Source of the DNA: Rhodococcus sp. KBS0724
Lineage (GTDB): Bacteria; Actinomycetota; Actinomycetes; Mycobacteriales; Mycobacteriaceae
Length of the DNA: 64,000 nucleotides
NCBI RefSeq assembly: GCF_005938745.2
Contig: NZ_VCBX02000001.1
Location: 5,222,501-5,286,500, forward strand
Direction: 5' to 3'
This document shows, one piece after another, positions 35,724 to 44,205 of the stretch; the first letter of the stretch is position 1, and each line of letters opens with the position of its first letter. The notes under the pieces are model-generated. The model was not told where the DNA came from, searched no databases, and worked only from the letters and a program-made list of their open reading frames with translations. Both the position numbers and the translations under genes were made by a program.

Positions 35724-36605
35724 CTACATTACCTCCCGCGAATTAATTTCTATCGGATTCTGTCTCCGGAGGAACCGAATACGGAATGTAACAGCGATAA
35801 GTTTTAGCGGCTCGACCAAGTATCGCCCCGCCAGTCTGCGCGGATCCATCATCAGACGCCACAGCCACTCTAGGCCGAGAGGCCCCAGAAACCTTGGTGC
35901 ATTGCGCTGAGCACCGGACAATTGATCGATGGCACCACCGATAACTGCATAAACGGCATCGGGGAGAGCCTCCCATGACTCTGATATCACACGCTCTTGA
36001 AATGGCATACCCAGTCCGAGCAAGACCAAGTCAGGTTCGAATTCCTTCAAGGCCGAAAAATCAGAACTCCGTAAAACCTTCAACTCCTCGAACCCATCCC
36101 ACCCACGAAACTCTAGGTCCGTGCCGAGCGATTCCAGGTACGTGATTGCATTCAAATTCGATGATTTTGTTGAACCAATCACTGCAATACGACGGCCATG
36201 TGTTAGTTCAGATAACTTGGGAATCCAGTCGGTTGAACCGCACCTTTTCGATCTGGATATTCCGCCCTGACGACGATACCTGCTTTCCGCGCTGCTCAGA
36301 AGCAGGATTGGGAACCCGTCGATAATAACCAGATCAGCGGAGTCATATACACTTTGAAACATATTTTCGGTTAGGTAGAGGTATACACTGTGAAGGTTAT
36401 GTCCGACGAGGAGTCGCTTTCCCTTCCCCATATGGTCGTTTATCCACTCGATAACTTCGTCAGAAGATCGAGGCGATACTCGCACACCCCACATTTCAAT
36501 CGTCCTCTCGGAATATTGAAAATCTTGCCGCGGTTCCCGCGACTCATCCGTAGGGACTTCACCGAAAACCGACGACCGCTCCGATTTAGCAAGTTCACTA
36601 AACAT
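35724..36605 (-). CDS. WecG/TagA/CpsF-family glycosyltransferase
   Basis: The protein has 293 residues from the ATG at 36605, which overlaps the upstream stop by eight bases (in-frame ATGs at 36626 and 36659 lie inside the previous gene). Family motifs are HNLHSVYLY, SADLVIIDGFPILLL, GLGMPFQERVI, GGAIDQLSGAQRNAPRF and LEWLWRLMMDPRRLAGRY. Family members transfer ManNAcA, ManNAc or glucuronic acid-type residues to lipid-linked acceptors at the membrane. With UGD in the same operon, a glucuronosyl role is plausible but unproven. Confidence 0.88.
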   Translation of the reverse strand: MFSELAKSERSSVFGEVPTDESREPRQDFQYSERTIEMWGVRVSPRSSDEVIEWINDHMGKGKRLLVGHNLHSVYLYLTENMFQSVYDSADLVIIDGFPILLLSSAESRYRRQGGISRSKRCGSTDWIPKLSELTHGRRIAVIGSTKSSNLNAITYLESLGTDLEFRGWDGFEELKVLRSSDFSALKEFEPDLVLLGLGMPFQERVISESWEALPDAVYAVIGGAIDQLSGAQRNAPRFLGPLGLEWLWRLMMDPRRLAGRYLVEPLKLIAVTFRIRFLRRQNPIEINSREVM

Positions 36606-37959
36606 TGACGACCCACTTTTCTTCATCGGATGAATTTGAGTCCTTAGTCGATCCCACAAGAGTCGAATTCTTACAACTCAACGCAGTGACAACACCGATC
36701 AATGGCCAGAGAATCAAGGGTACGCCTCTATTCGAAAAATGTGAGTGTATTGTACTAATGACGATCAGGCCCACATACATGGTCATAACGGGCAATAGCA
36801 TTCGAGGCCCAAATACATCTTGCGAACGTTTAAACATTCTCCAGACAAAGAAGAGCAATGCCACCTGAATCGCTAGAACTATCACTCCGCTCGATATCGC
36901 TGTTCGCATCCATTCTGATTCGGGCGAGATCCACCGCAGAGAATCCGGAACCCGACCCGTTCCCAGGAACCGATAAGCCGCGATTCCCCAGCCCACTAAA
37001 GGTCTGTCTGCGATCGCAGGTATCGTCTCGGTTACCCAAATATTCACGCGAAATCCCACAGACTCGGGAAGCCACGAATATGCCTCTCCCAGAGATGCGG
37101 AGCCCTGGGCCTGCTTTTCAATTCTCTCGGTCAGCAGGGACCCCGACATAAGCCAAAGGAACAACAATCCGACGAGCAGTGAACCCACACGGAACAAGCT
37201 CACACGCTTCAGCAGAAGGATAGTGATCAGCGTTGCCACAGTGACGGCAATGGTGGCGAATGTCAGGGTAGCGAGTTGTCCAACAACTAGTATCGTGACG
37301 ACCGTCCAATCGACTCGCGACGGCGTCGAGGTTCTCAGCATCACGACGCATCGTGCGGCAATCGCGACGCATAAGTAGCCACCTAAGGCCGTCCAGTGGC
37401 CGATTGTGCTAGTAGCCCGAATCGCCCACCCTCCATCGAGCCGGTTGACCAGACCACCGCTGTTTACATGAGCAACGAGCAGTTCATTGATTCCCGGCAT
37501 TCCTGCGATTTGCAGGATAGCTATCAACGCAACCAGAACTGCAGGTGCAGTCAGATTTCGGAGGAATGCGACAGCTTCATCTGTTCCGGAAATAACCAAC
37601 CTTGCCGAAATGAATGCAACGTACGCCAAAAGACCATCCATAAGCGTCGTACTAGAGAACGGCATACCCAGATAGGTCGAATTTACTAGCTCAGCGATTG
37701 CCCGTGCGCTGAGGAATACAATTGACAGTACGTCTATCGGCGTTACTGTAAGAGATCGAACCGTTCCTCGACTTGAATGAAATACGGATACAAAAAATGC
37801 ACAGAGAACTAAAATAGCCGAGATATTGATATAGTTCCCGAGTATCGGACTTCGTACAGAAACTAACGCGGCCGCTAGACCGAGTAGAAATCCGACTGAT
37901 TTTGCGGGAGAGATACTTCCGTCAGTCCGGTGACCGATGAAAGTTGTAGTCACAGCCAT
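36598..37959 (-). CDS. O-antigen polymerase/ligase-like membrane protein (Wzy)
   Basis: The protein has about 453 residues from the ATG at 37959, which has AAGGAA upstream; a GTG at 37968 would overlap the previous stop as GTGA. At least ten hydrophobic helices are visible, with a large external loop (RIEKQAQGSASLGEAYSWLP) and the Wzy/WaaL-type segment IADRPLVGWGIAAYRFLG. It would polymerise lipid-linked repeat units outside the membrane. Sequence conservation in this family is low, so the call rests on topology and context. Confidence 0.8.
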   Translation of the reverse strand: MAVTTTFIGHRTDGSISPAKSVGFLLGLAAALVSVRSPILGNYINISAILVLCAFFVSVFHSSRGTVRSLTVTPIDVLSIVFLSARAIAELVNSTYLGMPFSSTTLMDGLLAYVAFISARLVISGTDEAVAFLRNLTAPAVLVALIAILQIAGMPGINELLVAHVNSGGLVNRLDGGWAIRATSTIGHWTALGGYLCVAIAARCVVMLRTSTPSRVDWTVVTILVVGQLATLTFATIAVTVATLITILLLKRVSLFRVGSLLVGLLFLWLMSGSLLTERIEKQAQGSASLGEAYSWLPESVGFRVNIWVTETIPAIADRPLVGWGIAAYRFLGTGRVPDSLRWISPESEWMRTAISSGVIVLAIQVALLFFVWRMFKRSQDVFGPRMLLPVMTMYVGLIVISTIHSHFSNRGVPLILWPLIGVVTALSCKNSTLVGSTKDSNSSDEEKWVVNV

Positions 37960-37964
37960 CGGAC

Positions 37965-39026
37965 TCACTTCCTTGCCGCGATGGGAAGAGCGACTACGAG
38001 CGTACTCGCCATTTCTCTAACGAGTTCACGTGCCTCGATAGCCTTGCGTGAAATCTCGGGGCCGCGAGCGAGCACTCCCTCGATAAACGTGAGAACATCG
38101 CCATATCCCATTTTTCGGATATCCGTGCTAACTCTGGTAAGACCCGCGGCATCAAAATGCGGACGCACTTTCGTATCTTCCGAAAGCACTATCCCAACCG
38201 GTATGGCTCCCTCGGTCGCGCCAATAATCAGGGCATGTATTCTATCGCTCAGAATTCCGACGGATTCGCTTGCCAACTGGCGCACCAGCGCCTCCTGTTC
38301 CAGATGACCAACTCGCTCGTCCCAATCTAACAGCTCGCATTGAAGTCGCTTGGAGAGTTGTTGGCACGCTGCACGGTCACGCTTGACCTGCGAGAAAACG
38401 ACTAGATTCAGCCCTCGGCGCCGGGCGACCTCTGATATCGCTTTAAGGGCATCTTCGCTCAGTTCAGGGCGATCCGATCGCATCGTTAGCGCGAGTTTAG
38501 TACGACCAGAACTGGTTCCAATGCTGGTCATATTCTCATCAAATGCCCAATCCAAACCCGGCTGACCAACTCTCCATTTTTTGCGCGATTCTGTGTCCCT
38601 CCATACAACTGAATCGCAAAGCGCATTGGAGAGTCGAATAGGAATTTCGTATAACTTGTCACTACCCCGAGTCGCGAGCCCTATCCTGACACACCGCCCT
38701 CCCCACGCACGGAGCCACAGCTGGACAGGAAGGATAACGAGTGTAGATATCGCGCTCTTTCTACCAACCTGCAGTTCGCCGGGATTGAACGCCAACAAAG
38801 TTCGTCGTGCGACTCTGGGAACGAGCATCTGCTTGAGCCATAAAACGGCGCTTGTGTATTGAGTATCAGACACATCGAAACCCATACCCGCAATGAAACT
38901 GGGTGACGCACTGCCGACATAAATGTGGAGGTCACCTAGCTTGCGCAGTTCGTCAGCATATCGCCGGCGAAGAACAATGTCGCCAATATTGTCATCTTGG
39001 CCCGTGCACCAATAGAAGGTTTTCAT
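37965..39026 (-). CDS. Polysaccharide pyruvyltransferase
   Basis: The protein has 353 residues from MKTFYWCTGQDDNIGD; GGGAG lies just before this ATG inside the end of the flippase gene. The GDIVLRRRY start and the late SESVGILSDRIHALIIGATEGAIPVGIVL match the family, which transfers pyruvate from PEP to sugars as a ketal. It is the second pyruvyltransferase domain of the operon; the first is fused to a GT2 at 33538-35721. Confidence 0.85.
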   Translation of the reverse strand: MKTFYWCTGQDDNIGDIVLRRRYADELRKLGDLHIYVGSASPSFIAGMGFDVSDTQYTSAVLWLKQMLVPRVARRTLLAFNPGELQVGRKSAISTLVILPVQLWLRAWGGRCVRIGLATRGSDKLYEIPIRLSNALCDSVVWRDTESRKKWRVGQPGLDWAFDENMTSIGTSSGRTKLALTMRSDRPELSEDALKAISEVARRRGLNLVVFSQVKRDRAACQQLSKRLQCELLDWDERVGHLEQEALVRQLASESVGILSDRIHALIIGATEGAIPVGIVLSEDTKVRPHFDAAGLTRVSTDIRKMGYGDVLTFIEGVLARGPEISRKAIEARELVREMASTLVVALPIAARK

Positions 39027-39027
39027 C

Positions 39028-40539
39028 TTACGCTCCCGCACCTATCATTTTTTTCGCAGTCTTGAGATGTGAAAGCGGTTTTAACAGCTCCGAACAGCTT
39101 CGTCGAATACTCGATGAGGAAAAATAGAGGAGCGCCAAAGTTAGACTGTATACGCTAGTACCGATTACCAAACTCGCCATCGAATTTTCTGGAAGGATAT
39201 AGCTTGTAGCCACGAAAGCTGCTATCCCCGGACCTGCGAAGCAGGTAAAGATAATCATCGATTGATTAGCCATAGCTACCACGGGTGCGCCTTCGATTTT
39301 TCGGATCCACGCCAGCCCTATTGGCCAGGAAACGGCTGTCGCTATCGTATATCCTGCAGCTACTCCGAAAACTCCCCAATTTGAACCAATCAAAACAGAT
39401 GCAACAAGGATTGATTTGGTAAATAGTGTGTACCTCAAACTTGACGCGGTCTTGCCTTTGGCTAAAAACACCCAATAAGTTGCGAACGCGGCACTCTGAA
39501 CAATCCCGGCGCATGCCAGAATCTGGAAAATCGGCGCGGCCTGATGCCAATCTTCGCCGAGAACTACGTCAATCAGTGGAACAGCGACCGCTGCGCAGTA
39601 GAAAAATATTAACGAAACTGCGAACGTAATAGCAGACTGCGCGCGAAGAAGATAATTCCGAAACAGTTGATTGTCATGTTGCACTTTTGATAAAACTGGA
39701 AAAGCAACCTTGGTGGCAGGTATATTGATTTGATTCAAAGGCAACGTCAACATTTGATAAGCCCGGTTATATAGGCCGAGCGCCTCCATGCCGAATTGCC
39801 GTCCAATTACGACAGTGTCGATGTTTCTGCTCAGGTAATTTACCAACTGACTTGCGCCCACATTCCAGCCAAAATTTAAAAGGCTGCGCATTTCAGCTTG
39901 ACTACGAGGTAGACCCGGAAGCCACCTTGCCAGCGATACGCATAACACCATTGCGGCGCCGGCTTGGACTAGTTGTTGAACGGCAAGCGCCCAGATTCCA
40001 GCTCCAAGTAATGCAGAAAATATCGCTGCTCCGAGTCCAAGCGCCATCGACCCAACTTCAATAACGGCGAGCGCGGTGAAGCGGAGATCTCGGGTCAAAC
40101 CTGCGCGGTACTGAGTAGATAGGCCGTTCAATATGAAAATGGCAGATATCGCAAAAAATAGTAGAGATAATTCGTCTTGCTTATAGTAGTCAGCTACGAA
40201 CGGTCCGACGAAAATGCAAATAAGACAGAGAATCACACCGAGAACTGTATTTATCCAAAATAGATTGGTACGTTGGGCGTCAGAGAGTGTTTTAGCTTGG
40301 ATTGCAGCTGCAGAGAGGCCGAAGTCTCGGAGAACCTCACCAACACCAACTACAACCATTACCAGGGCAAACAATCCGATCGGACCTGGACCCAGTATTC
40401 GGGATAACGCGATAATACCGATGAATTGCAGTGCGAATCGCATGATCTGACCACCAAAGGTAACTGCAGCGCCTTGAACAGCCTGCCGAGGGAGTCCACT
40501 CGACTCCTTGGCGTCAGCACCTGCGGTGGACCCGCTCAC
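39028..40539 (-). CDS. Wzx-type oligosaccharide flippase
   Basis: The protein has 503 residues and about twelve to fourteen membrane helices. It is a MOP-superfamily flippase of polysaccharide transporter type (AVTFGGQIMRFALQFIGIIALSRILGPGPIGLFALVMV-like N-terminus; NIDTVVIGRQFGMEALGLYNRAYQMLTLPL in the middle). It moves undecaprenyl-linked repeat units across the membrane. It starts with GTG at 40539, overlapping the upstream TGA by GTGA, with GGAGG upstream. Confidence 0.9.
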   Translation of the reverse strand: MSGSTAGADAKESSGLPRQAVQGAAVTFGGQIMRFALQFIGIIALSRILGPGPIGLFALVMVVVGVGEVLRDFGLSAAAIQAKTLSDAQRTNLFWINTVLGVILCLICIFVGPFVADYYKQDELSLLFFAISAIFILNGLSTQYRAGLTRDLRFTALAVIEVGSMALGLGAAIFSALLGAGIWALAVQQLVQAGAAMVLCVSLARWLPGLPRSQAEMRSLLNFGWNVGASQLVNYLSRNIDTVVIGRQFGMEALGLYNRAYQMLTLPLNQINIPATKVAFPVLSKVQHDNQLFRNYLLRAQSAITFAVSLIFFYCAAVAVPLIDVVLGEDWHQAAPIFQILACAGIVQSAAFATYWVFLAKGKTASSLRYTLFTKSILVASVLIGSNWGVFGVAAGYTIATAVSWPIGLAWIRKIEGAPVVAMANQSMIIFTCFAGPGIAAFVATSYILPENSMASLVIGTSVYSLTLALLYFSSSSIRRSCSELLKPLSHLKTAKKMIGAGA

Positions 40540-41531
40540 TGAAGCCTCCGCTTGGTTTGCACGGCAACTCCATAGGCTTCCTGATGCTGCCTACCAAGGT
40601 GTTCCCAGTCTCGCCCATCGAGGTTCGGTCGACACTGAGAATCAGCCGACCTTGTTCTTTCCAATGCCGCGTCGATGTCTTGAGCAGTAACTTCTTTGTT
40701 GAACGTGTGGACCCATTGAGGGCCAACCTCGGCGCGAAGCGATTCGGTCACGGGATTGCTCGGTACCAATATCGGAGTTTCAAGTGACAGCGATAGAAGC
40801 GCCGCGCCAGAATTATGCATCTCCTTATAGGGTAAAATTACGAGTTCGCTTCGTCCAATTTCTGAAATTAGTTCGTCATCCTGCACAAATGCAAGCCTGA
40901 GAGAGATGCGGTCCGATATAGAGGCCTTTTCGATGATTTTATCCCGAATTTCCCGGCCTATCGGCTTACCCACGACACGCAAGATTAAATTCGAATCATT
41001 GTGGCCGGCAACTACATCGATAAGCGATTCGACACCCTTATATGGACGTATAAGACCGAAGTTGAGAAGTCGCCCTCTCTCCCTTTCCTGAATCTCTCGA
41101 CTAGAAAACCAATCCACATAATGTCCATGCAGGATTGTGAATGGCGTTACGTTCGACGGCAATTGAGTGTGCGGATTCAGCCTGATTGATACGACAGTTA
41201 ACCTATCAATCGCCCGCAGAAGCATCTTTTCGATTCGCCCACCCCCTTCGTGCGGCGCAATGTTATGTACTGTCCGGACCACGGGCTTCCGGCGCACTGC
41301 GAGGCTTACTACAAAGAAGGCACAGAGAATTATCTTCACCGCATGGCGGCTAGGGCGATTTGACCTGACTAGAAACTCGGGCCAATGGACATGAAATACG
41401 TCGTATTTCCCAAGAATTGCACGAACCCAGGAGAAGTATTCGATAGTTACTTCCTGTGGCATTCCCTGCGTTAACTGCACCACGTATTTCGTTGTGCCAT
41501 CCGGAGGAGAAAGTGACAAAAGAACTCTCAT
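40536..41531 (-). CDS. GT-B glycosyltransferase
   Basis: The protein has 331 residues. It has the N-terminal YDVFHVHWPEF and VRTVHNIAPHEGG found in GT4-like and related GT-B enzymes. The C-terminal half has LLNFGLIRPYKGVESLID and LVILPYKEMHNSGAALLSLSLETPIL, the nucleotide-sugar binding region. The donor and acceptor are unknown; it is likely one of three non-initiating transferases building the repeat unit. It is translationally coupled to the flippase. Confidence 0.85.
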   Translation of the reverse strand: MRVLLSLSPPDGTTKYVVQLTQGMPQEVTIEYFSWVRAILGKYDVFHVHWPEFLVRSNRPSRHAVKIILCAFFVVSLAVRRKPVVRTVHNIAPHEGGGRIEKMLLRAIDRLTVVSIRLNPHTQLPSNVTPFTILHGHYVDWFSSREIQERERGRLLNFGLIRPYKGVESLIDVVAGHNDSNLILRVVGKPIGREIRDKIIEKASISDRISLRLAFVQDDELISEIGRSELVILPYKEMHNSGAALLSLSLETPILVPSNPVTESLRAEVGPQWVHTFNKEVTAQDIDAALERTRSADSQCRPNLDGRDWEHLGRQHQEAYGVAVQTKRRLQ

Positions 41532-41583
41532 TTTCCGTCCTCACCGGACGTGTACCACTCGCTTGTGCGTAGCGTATTGCCGT

Positions 41584-42642
41584 TCACAAGAATGCTCCCT
41601 CAGTCATGAGCGGCACGTCACTGAGATCAATTTGCTCGATCGACCTAGATGGAGAATTTGTAACTAGAGAGTCTGTTTCTGGGTAACCGACCGCTACCAT
41701 CATGATAACGACCTCTTCGTCAGGAATTCCAGCAAGAATATGAAGTCGTCTATCTTGCCTCGGGCCGACACTCCAATTGAGGGAGCACGTGCCGACATTC
41801 TGAGCGTGAAGAGAGTACTGGAATGTCATCGCAAACATCCCAGCGTCGACGAATCCCTGGTTACGCTCGCCAACTATGAGAAAAGTGCTCAAGTCAGCAG
41901 ATATTATCGCAATATGGCTAGCATCATTTCCAAAGCCCCTGTTTCCATTCTGCAGCTTCAGTATCTTATCGGTCTCTGGGCCACGACTATAGAGACGAAT
42001 TCGAGTCCCCTGCCGATTACAGACGCTGGGACTTCGTTTCGCGTCATCGATTGCACATCGCAGTATCGTATTAGGCACTATTTCAGAGCTGAAGTTTCTC
42101 GTGCTTGAGCGGCTTCTCATAAAATTCGACAATGCGAGTCCCGAGGAATCCGACCCCGAGATCTCGGATGACCGGGAGCGAAATCCGCCTTCGCAGTTGG
42201 GATCGACGTGCCGGCCTTCTAACCATCCCTCGACAATGACGGCCTGATGCGTCCACCATTCCGGGGCATCCTCTTGAAAGTGCTGGCCATACTGTCGGAG
42301 TGCCGTGTACGCGGCGTCTACGAGTTGCAGGTCGGCGTCCGAGCGCTGACGGTACTGTTCACACAGCTGTACAGTTATCTCCACCGTCTCGCGACCGAAC
42401 CATGACCTTGGCTCCTTGAGCGTCAGTCCCTTTTCAATCCGGTGGAATTCTTTCAAAATGCGTGATTCGATCTCGCGTTGTGTGTTCGTTCCTCTAAGCC
42501 CAGAATGTCGAGAGAATCGCCTAAAGTCGTAAATGTACGCTTGTACGAGCCGCAGTGAGGTTCCAAAGTGCATTTCAATTGCCTTTCGCAGAGCAAAAAG
42601 AGCTTCACGTTGACGCCAAAGCCGGAGTTCAGTCCGCTCCAT
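41584..42642 (-). CDS. Nitroreductase-family protein in the polysaccharide operon
   Basis: The protein has 352 residues from the ATG at 42642 (GGGAG six bases upstream; a GTG directly before it is also possible). The first 150 residues are a helical extension with no recognised domain. The C-terminal 200 match the nitroreductase fold: RSRSSTRNFSSEIVP (FMN phosphate loop), RSPSVCNRQGTRIRLYS and MVAVGYPETDSLV. Family members use FMN and NAD(P)H. Its place between sugar genes suggests a redox step or a cofactor-using role in the polymer, which is not established. Confidence 0.82.
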   Translation of the reverse strand: MERTELRLWRQREALFALRKAIEMHFGTSLRLVQAYIYDFRRFSRHSGLRGTNTQREIESRILKEFHRIEKGLTLKEPRSWFGRETVEITVQLCEQYRQRSDADLQLVDAAYTALRQYGQHFQEDAPEWWTHQAVIVEGWLEGRHVDPNCEGGFRSRSSEISGSDSSGLALSNFMRSRSSTRNFSSEIVPNTILRCAIDDAKRSPSVCNRQGTRIRLYSRGPETDKILKLQNGNRGFGNDASHIAIISADLSTFLIVGERNQGFVDAGMFAMTFQYSLHAQNVGTCSLNWSVGPRQDRRLHILAGIPDEEVVIMMVAVGYPETDSLVTNSPSRSIEQIDLSDVPLMTEGAFL

Positions 42643-42772
42643 CACTAACTCCCAGAACTATGACGGTCCTCGCGACGACGAGCACATCGCCAACTGCCAA
42701 CCAGTTCTCCACGCGCAGGGAGCCCAGCCGTGCGCCCCGTTTCGAGAGATATCTCCGCACGGTATCTTTCTT
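42629..42772 (-). pseudogene. 3' relic of a second sugar transferase
   Basis: Directly after the UGD stop the same frame reads KKDTVRRYLS, an unrelated-looking insert, then VENWLAVGDVLVVARTVIVL and GVSDGAD with a TGA stop. The intact sugar transferase at 44206-45738 ends DTVRLDLSYVDNWSMMGDIL, IVAKTLKAVVASDGAY. The shared DTVR, LS, V-NW, GD-L-VA-T and SDGA, in the same order and ending at the same point, mark this as a degenerate C-terminal fragment of a paralogue. It overlaps the start of the nitroreductase gene by about 14 bases. Confidence 0.7.
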
Positions 42773-44092
42773 TCATGGTCGCCCCAGCCCTCGGTACGCC
42801 CACCCAGCGGCTCGCCATTGACCGGGGGTCAAACAATTTCTTCCGTCAATCAACTTCTTCTGTCGCACAACGGAATCCAGCGCACTGGGCTTGAGAGCCT
42901 TGAACTCTTTCCACTCGGTAAGTACAAGCACCACGTCCGCGCCCTCACACGCTTCCAATGCGGATGTACTGTACGTAAGTGTCGGGAACAGAGCGCGAGA
43001 GTTGTCCATTGCTTTAGGGTCGTACACATTCACGGCAGCACCCTGAAGCTGGATCTGGCCAGCAACGTTCAGTGCGGGTGAATCGCGTACATCATCCGAG
43101 TCAGGCTTAAACGCTGCGCCGAGTACTGCAACACGCGCGCCCAACAGAGACCCACATGCTTCTCGCGCTAGTTCCACCATGCGCGTGCGGCGACGCATGT
43201 TGATGTTATCCACCTCACGCAGGAAAGTGAGCGCCTGGTCGGCTCCTAGTTCACCTGCCCGAGCCATGAACGCCCGAATGTCCTTGGGCAGACAACCGCC
43301 ACCGAAACCAATGCCGGCGTTGAGAAACTTGCGGCCGATTCGCTCGTCGTGACCGATCGCGTCGGCTAGCACCGTCACATCTGCGCCTGCTGCTTCGCAA
43401 ACCTCGGCGATCGCATTGATAAACGAAATCTTGGTGGCCAGGAACGCATTTGCAGAGGCTTTGACAAGTTCGGCAGTAGCTAGATCGGTCACAACAAACG
43501 GGATCTTTTCGTCAAGCAATTCCGCATAGACCTCACGGGCCACATCTTCAGCCCGCCCCGGCCGGGCACGATCCACGCCCAGGACCAGCCGGTCCGGATG
43601 CAACGTGTCCTTGACTGCGAATCCCTCCCTAAGGAACTCCGGATTCCAGGCCACCTCGACTGCGTCACCTGCGGGCGACAGCGCACGCGCAGTCGCACCA
43701 AGGCGTGCCGCGGTACCAACTGGCACTGTTGACTTTCCGAAGATAATTGCGGGTTTTGTCAGTAGTGGTGCCAAAGTCTCGACAACCGCGTCCACATACT
43801 TCATGTCAGCGGCAAACTCACCCTTCTTCTGGGGCGTGCCGACCCCAAGAAAGTGAACATCAGCAAATTCTGCTGCCTCTGCGTAAGACGAAGTAAAACG
43901 CAGTCGACCCGCCGCGATATTGCGCTGCAGAACGTCTTCGAGTCCCGGCTCCCAGAACGGAACCTCGCCGGCCTCGAGCTTCTGCAACTTCGATTCATCG
44001 ACATCGACTCCAAGCACCTCATGGCCCAACTCAGCCATGCACGCCGCGTGTGTGGCGCCCAGATAGCCCGTACCGAAGACTGTGATTCGCAT
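42773..44092 (-). CDS. ugd: UDP-glucose 6-dehydrogenase, copy 2
   Basis: The protein has 439 residues, with GTGYLG, FGKSTVPVGT, WNPEFLREG and the catalytic GFGGGCLPKD. It makes UDP-glucuronate for the polymer encoded around it. It is collinear with the copy at 10808-12127, including the same length and the C-terminal AGW-YRG-GR ending. It lies between the initiating transferase and the nitroreductase gene in the operon. Confidence 0.93.
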   Translation of the reverse strand: MRITVFGTGYLGATHAACMAELGHEVLGVDVDESKLQKLEAGEVPFWEPGLEDVLQRNIAAGRLRFTSSYAEAAEFADVHFLGVGTPQKKGEFAADMKYVDAVVETLAPLLTKPAIIFGKSTVPVGTAARLGATARALSPAGDAVEVAWNPEFLREGFAVKDTLHPDRLVLGVDRARPGRAEDVAREVYAELLDEKIPFVVTDLATAELVKASANAFLATKISFINAIAEVCEAAGADVTVLADAIGHDERIGRKFLNAGIGFGGGCLPKDIRAFMARAGELGADQALTFLREVDNINMRRRTRMVELAREACGSLLGARVAVLGAAFKPDSDDVRDSPALNVAGQIQLQGAAVNVYDPKAMDNSRALFPTLTYSTSALEACEGADVVLVLTEWKEFKALKPSALDSVVRQKKLIDGRNCLTPGQWRAAGWAYRGLGRP

Positions 44093-44205
44093 GCTGTGGC
44101 ATTTCCTTTACGTTCAGCCGACAAAGTGTGGAGGATAGTTCTCAAAAATGGTTTCAGCCGCACCGAGAAATGCGACCTACAGGTTCCATCCGGTCGGACG
44201 CAAAG

